Assembly (NCBI GenBank): GCA_016872875.1
Contig: VGYW01000237.1
Location: 1-12,999, forward strand
Source of the DNA: Planctomycetota bacterium
GTDB taxonomy: Bacteria; Planctomycetota; PUPC01; DSUN01
Reading direction: 5' to 3'
Length of the DNA stretch: 12,999 nucleotides
In this document: positions 10,500 to 12,999 of the stretch, piece by piece
Numbering within the stretch: position 1 is the stretch's first letter
Layout: every line of letters starts with the position of its first letter
Program-made: the position numbers and the translations under genes
The notes under the pieces: model-generated
What the model saw: only the letters and a program-made list of their open reading frames with translations
Told to the model about the DNA's origin: nothing
Database searches by the model: none

Positions 10500-12999
10500 A
10501 TGTCTCGTGGGGCAGCAGCTTGTTTCGTGCTCGCCGCGGCCGCGTCCTTCGCGGGCGGCGGCCAGGCGCCGGAGAACCTGGCACGAAAGGCCAAGGCCAC
10601 GGCGTCGAGCGAGTTCAGCGCCCAGTACGCCGCGCGGCTCGCCTGCGACGGCGTGATCCCCGCGCCCATTTCCCAAGACGACATCGGCCGGGCCTGGGTC
10701 GCCAAGGGGAATGACCACCCGAACGGCGTGACCTTCACGCTCGAATGGCCCGAGCCGGTCACTGTCGCCGAGCTGGTCTACTTCGGCCGCACGGGCTGGG
10801 TGTGGGGCGAGAACTGGCGCGACTACGAGCTCTACCTCGATAGTGCCCCGCCGCAGAAGCCGGCGGCGAAGGGCACGCTGAAGGCCGGCCACGGCCCCCA
10901 GCGCATCAAGCTGCCCGCGCCGACGAAGCTCCAGCGCCTCACGCTCCGCTTCCTCAACCACTACGGCGGCCCGAACCCCGGCGCATCGGAGGTCCAGGCC
11001 TACGCGGAGAGCCCGGCCGAGGCCGCGCTCGGCAAGTTCGTGGCGCCATCGAACATCGCCGACACCTTCGCCCCGCCTCCGCCCATCGAGGACTCGCCCG
11101 CCCTCGTGGCGAAGCTCAAGGCCGGCTCGCTCGGCTTCTCCAAGCTCCTCGTCATCCAGCGCCACCACATCAACGCCTCGCACGTCTACACCTATCATTG
11201 CGAGGGGCAGCGCGACGGCGGCGGAATCTTCATCGCCGACCTCGCTGCGACGCGGGGCGGGGACGCCCCGCCCGCAGCAGAGACGCCCCGCCCACAGATG
11301 ATCCTCGATTCGGCCCAGGGGCAAATCCTCGGCTGCGACCTCTCCTACGACGCCAAGACCATCCTCTTCAGTTGGCGCAAGAAGGGCTCTCCCTACTACC
11401 AGATGTACACCATCGGCGTGGACGGCAGCGGCCTCACGCAACTCACAAAGGGCGACTACTACAACTACGACGGCGCCTGGCTGCCCGACGGGCGCATCGT
11501 GTTCCTCTCCAGCCGCATCTCCCAGGCCGCCTACTGCTTCTTCACGCCCGTGGGCATCCTCTACACGATGAACGCCGACGGCACCGACCAGCGGCGCATC
11601 TCGGCCAACTACCTCAACGACTTCACCCCCGCCGTGACCAACGACGGGCGGATCATCTACGGCCGCTGGGAATACGTGGACCGCCCCGCCATCCCCATCC
11701 AGAGCCTGTGGACGATCAACCCCGACGGCACGATGCTCCAGGGCTTCTTCGGCAACCGCGTGCTCGACCCGGCCAGCTTCATCGAGCCCCAGCCCATCCC
11801 AGGCTCCACCGCCATCCTGTGCACGATGACGGGCCACAACGGCTCCTGCCGCGGCGCAATCGGCATCGTCCACCCCGCGGGCGGCGACAACTCGCAGGGC
11901 TCCATCCGCAACGTCACCCCCGAGGTCCGCCTGCGCGGCGTCGCCCACAGCTCCAACGGCCCCCAAGGCCCCTACCAGACGCCTTACCCTGTGGACAGCA
12001 CCTACTTCCTGGTCTCGCACGACGGCACGATCCTGCTGCGCGACTATGACTGCAAGGAGCAGGCGGTGGTGCTGAAGCCGACGAACCTGGGCTTCTACAA
12101 CCCCCGTCCCCTCCGCCCGCGTCAGGTGCCGCCCGTCCGCGCGCCCCACGTTGTGCCCGAGGGCGGCGACCAGCCGCAACAGCAGCAGTGGGCCACCGTG
12201 TTCGTCCAGGACATCTACAACGGCCTCGAGCCCTACGTCCAGCGGGGCGAGGTGAAGCAGATCGCAGTCGTCCAGGAAATCCGCCGCAGCCTCATCTCCA
12301 GCCCGGGCATCCACAACCCGTTCTTCGACTTCCAGCGCATCGTCGTCTCCTGTGGCGCCACCTACGTGCCGAAGAAGGTCTGGGGCTTCGCCGAGGTGGC
12401 GCCCGACGGCTCGGCCTGCTTCCGCGTCCCCGCCCGCCAGCCCATCTACTTCATGGCCCTCGACGCCCAGGGCCGCGCCGTCCAGCGCATGCGCTCCTTC
12501 ACCCACCTCATGCCCGGCGAGGTCCAGGGCTGCATCGGCTGCCACGAGCAGCGCCACGAGCCGCCCCAGCGCGACCGCCTTCTCCCCACCCTCGCACGCC
12601 CGCCCCAGGAACTCGTCTCGCCCCAATGGGGCGTCAAGGGCTTCGACTACGCCTCCATCGTCCAGCCCGTCCTCGACAAGCACTGCATCAAGTGCCACAA
12701 CCCATTCGGCCCGGAGCATGTGGGCGGGGCCTCCGCTGTGGGCGGGGCCTCCGCTGTGGGCGGGGCCTCCGCGCCCCGCGTCCCTCCCAAGGGCATTGAC
12801 CTCACGGGCGACCGCACCGACTACTTCAACGTCTCCTACGAATGGCTCGCCCGCAAGGACCAGGGGCGGACGGGCAGCCCCTACGTCAACTGGATTCCCA
12901 CCTACAACGGCCACGAGTGGAACATCCTGGAGATCACGCCGAAGAAGTGGGGCTCCCACGCCAGCAAGCTCGCCGAGGTCATCCTCAGCGGCCACCCCG
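10500..12999 (+). CDS. Discoidin / propeller / dihaem HzsA-like protein (3' end beyond window)
   Basis: The frame is open from the ATG at 10500 to the window edge: 833 residues and no stop. Residues 1-20 (MSRGAACFVLAAAASFAGGG) look like a signal peptide. About 21-165 is an F5/8-type C (discoidin) domain, which often binds sugars. About 210-450 is a TolB-like propeller (LLVIQRHHINASHVYTYHCEG, DGAWLPDGRIVFLSSR, DGRIIYGRWEYVDR). About 560-690 resembles the hydrazine synthase alpha middle domain (IRRSLISSPGIHNPFFDFQRIVV, FAEVAPDGSACFRVPA). It ends in the haem motif CIGCH (678-682); a second, CIKCH (729-733), follows in a cytochrome-like segment. Such proteins occur widely outside anammox bacteria, so hydrazine synthesis is not implied. 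It is probably an exported redox protein of unknown substrate. Repeat-derived peptides lie at about 250-266 and 741-760, the latter eight residues after the second haem motif. Confidence 0.88.
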   Translation, partial: MSRGAAACFVLAAAASFAGGGQAPENLARKAKATASSEFSAQYAARLACDGVIPAPISQDDIGRAWVAKGNDHPNGVTFTLEWPEPVTVAELVYFGRTGWVWGENWRDYELYLDSAPPQKPAAKGTLKAGHGPQRIKLPAPTKLQRLTLRFLNHYGGPNPGASEVQAYAESPAEAALGKFVAPSNIADTFAPPPPIEDSPALVAKLKAGSLGFSKLLVIQRHHINASHVYTYHCEGQRDGGGIFIADLAATRGGDAPPAAETPRPQMILDSAQGQILGCDLSYDAKTILFSWRKKGSPYYQMYTIGVDGSGLTQLTKGDYYNYDGAWLPDGRIVFLSSRISQAAYCFFTPVGILYTMNADGTDQRRISANYLNDFTPAVTNDGRIIYGRWEYVDRPAIPIQSLWTINPDGTMLQGFFGNRVLDPASFIEPQPIPGSTAILCTMTGHNGSCRGAIGIVHPAGGDNSQGSIRNVTPEVRLRGVAHSSNGPQGPYQTPYPVDSTYFLVSHDGTILLRDYDCKEQAVVLKPTNLGFYNPRPLRPRQVPPVRAPHVVPEGGDQPQQQQWATVFVQDIYNGLEPYVQRGEVKQIAVVQEIRRSLISSPGIHNPFFDFQRIVVSCGATYVPKKVWGFAEVAPDGSACFRVPARQPIYFMALDAQGRAVQRMRSFTHLMPGEVQGCIGCHEQRHEPPQRDRLLPTLARPPQELVSPQWGVKGFDYASIVQPVLDKHCIKCHNPFGPEHVGGASAVGGASAVGGASAPRVPPKGIDLTGDRTDYFNVSYEWLARKDQGRTGSPYVNWIPTYNGHEWNILEITPKKWGSHASKLAEVILSGHP
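11249..11297. repeat. In-gene GTGGGCGG-family repeat (HzsA-like gene, first copy)
   Basis: This copy is in reverse orientation relative to the copies at 8383 and 12720. GCGGGGC (11252-11258), loop GGGGAC, GCCCCGC (11265-11271) forms a perfect 7-bp hairpin; the loop is GTCCCC on the other strand. A second, partial unit follows to 11297. The in-frame peptide is RGGDAPPAAETPRPQ, between two propeller strands. Confidence 0.85.
12720..12782. repeat. In-gene GTGGGCGG-family repeat (HzsA-like gene, second copy)
   Basis: Three 18-bp units (12720-12737, 12738-12755, 12756-12773) encode VGGASA three times. The last unit folds with the following bases into GCGGGGC, loop CTCCGC, GCCCCGC (12760-12779) and is followed by GTC, as in the copy at 8383. 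The 18-bp unit length keeps the frame for any copy number. Confidence 0.92.

Noticed and set aside
8383..12782. GC-rich in-gene repeats considered as a CRISPR array
   Set aside because: Units are directly adjacent or scattered in different genes, with no unique spacers between regular repeats and no cas genes.
10194..12995. 933-residue open frame on the minus strand
   Set aside because: It is antisense to the HzsA-like gene, which has a strong promoter, AGGAGG, a signal peptide, two haem motifs and a recognisable domain order. The minus-strand translation is low-complexity (Val/Gly/Ala/Asp/Arg/Glu-rich) with no family resemblance; long antisense frames are expected at this GC content.
10500..12999. 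True hydrazine synthase and an anammox origin
   Set aside because: The domain match is partial, a discoidin domain is fused on, no HzsB or HzsC gene is adjacent, and this family is common in non-anammox bacteria.

Overview
The window is high-GC DNA, most likely from a member of the Planctomycetota or a related PVC-type bacterium. Four things point there: a PEP-CTERM sorting tail on a formylglycine-generating-enzyme-like (FGE-like) domain, a hydrazine-synthase-alpha-like dihaem protein fused to a discoidin domain, secreted carbohydrate-active genes, and many short palindromic repeats. This placement is inferred from gene content. No rRNA or tRNA is visible.

Layout, left to right. Bases 1-400 hold no convincing gene, but do hold short direct and inverted repeats. 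Bases 403-1095 (+) carry the remains of an FGE-like PEP-CTERM protein that has lost its N-terminus, an internal segment and its stop codon. A 136-bp inverted-pair repeat follows at 1142-1277. Bases 1286-3340 (-) encode a secreted protein resembling PcRGLX-type exo-rhamnogalacturonan lyases. Next come a small membrane protein (3620-3919, +), a vapBC-like toxin-antitoxin pair (3962-4565, -), a 1071-residue GH38 alpha-mannosidase (4626-7841, -) and a secreted beta-propeller-like protein (8122-9471, -). A BrnT-type toxin with an unusual antitoxin-like partner lies at 9739-10240 (+). The last gene, 10500 to the right edge (+), is a discoidin/propeller/dihaem HzsA-like protein that runs off the window. 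It has no stop codon inside the window, and a long open frame lies antisense to it, so it is easy to miss.

The metabolic genes suggest polysaccharide breakdown: a pectin-type lyase-like enzyme, an alpha-mannosidase, and secreted proteins of unknown role. They are separate transcription units with their own plausible sigma70-type promoters, not one operon. The two toxin-antitoxin pairs sit between them.

The most striking feature is a set of short structured repeats lying inside protein-coding genes without breaking the frame. (1) Hairpins with 7-bp stems beginning GCGG occur in the mannosidase, the propeller gene and twice in the HzsA-like gene; the stem bases differ between copies but stay paired. 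(2) A 70-bp inverted pair in the mannosidase has hairpin stems that also differ in a compensated way. (3) A 27-bp block containing a perfect 20-bp palindrome is identical in two unrelated genes and adds the same peptide, GSPLPAMGA, to both. (4) A 136-bp inverted pair between genes shows compensated stem changes again. In three families the loops are conserved while the stems covary. That suggests selection on, or mobilisation through, a folded single strand, and it resembles both REP/BIME elements and the protein-coding palindromic elements of Rickettsia.
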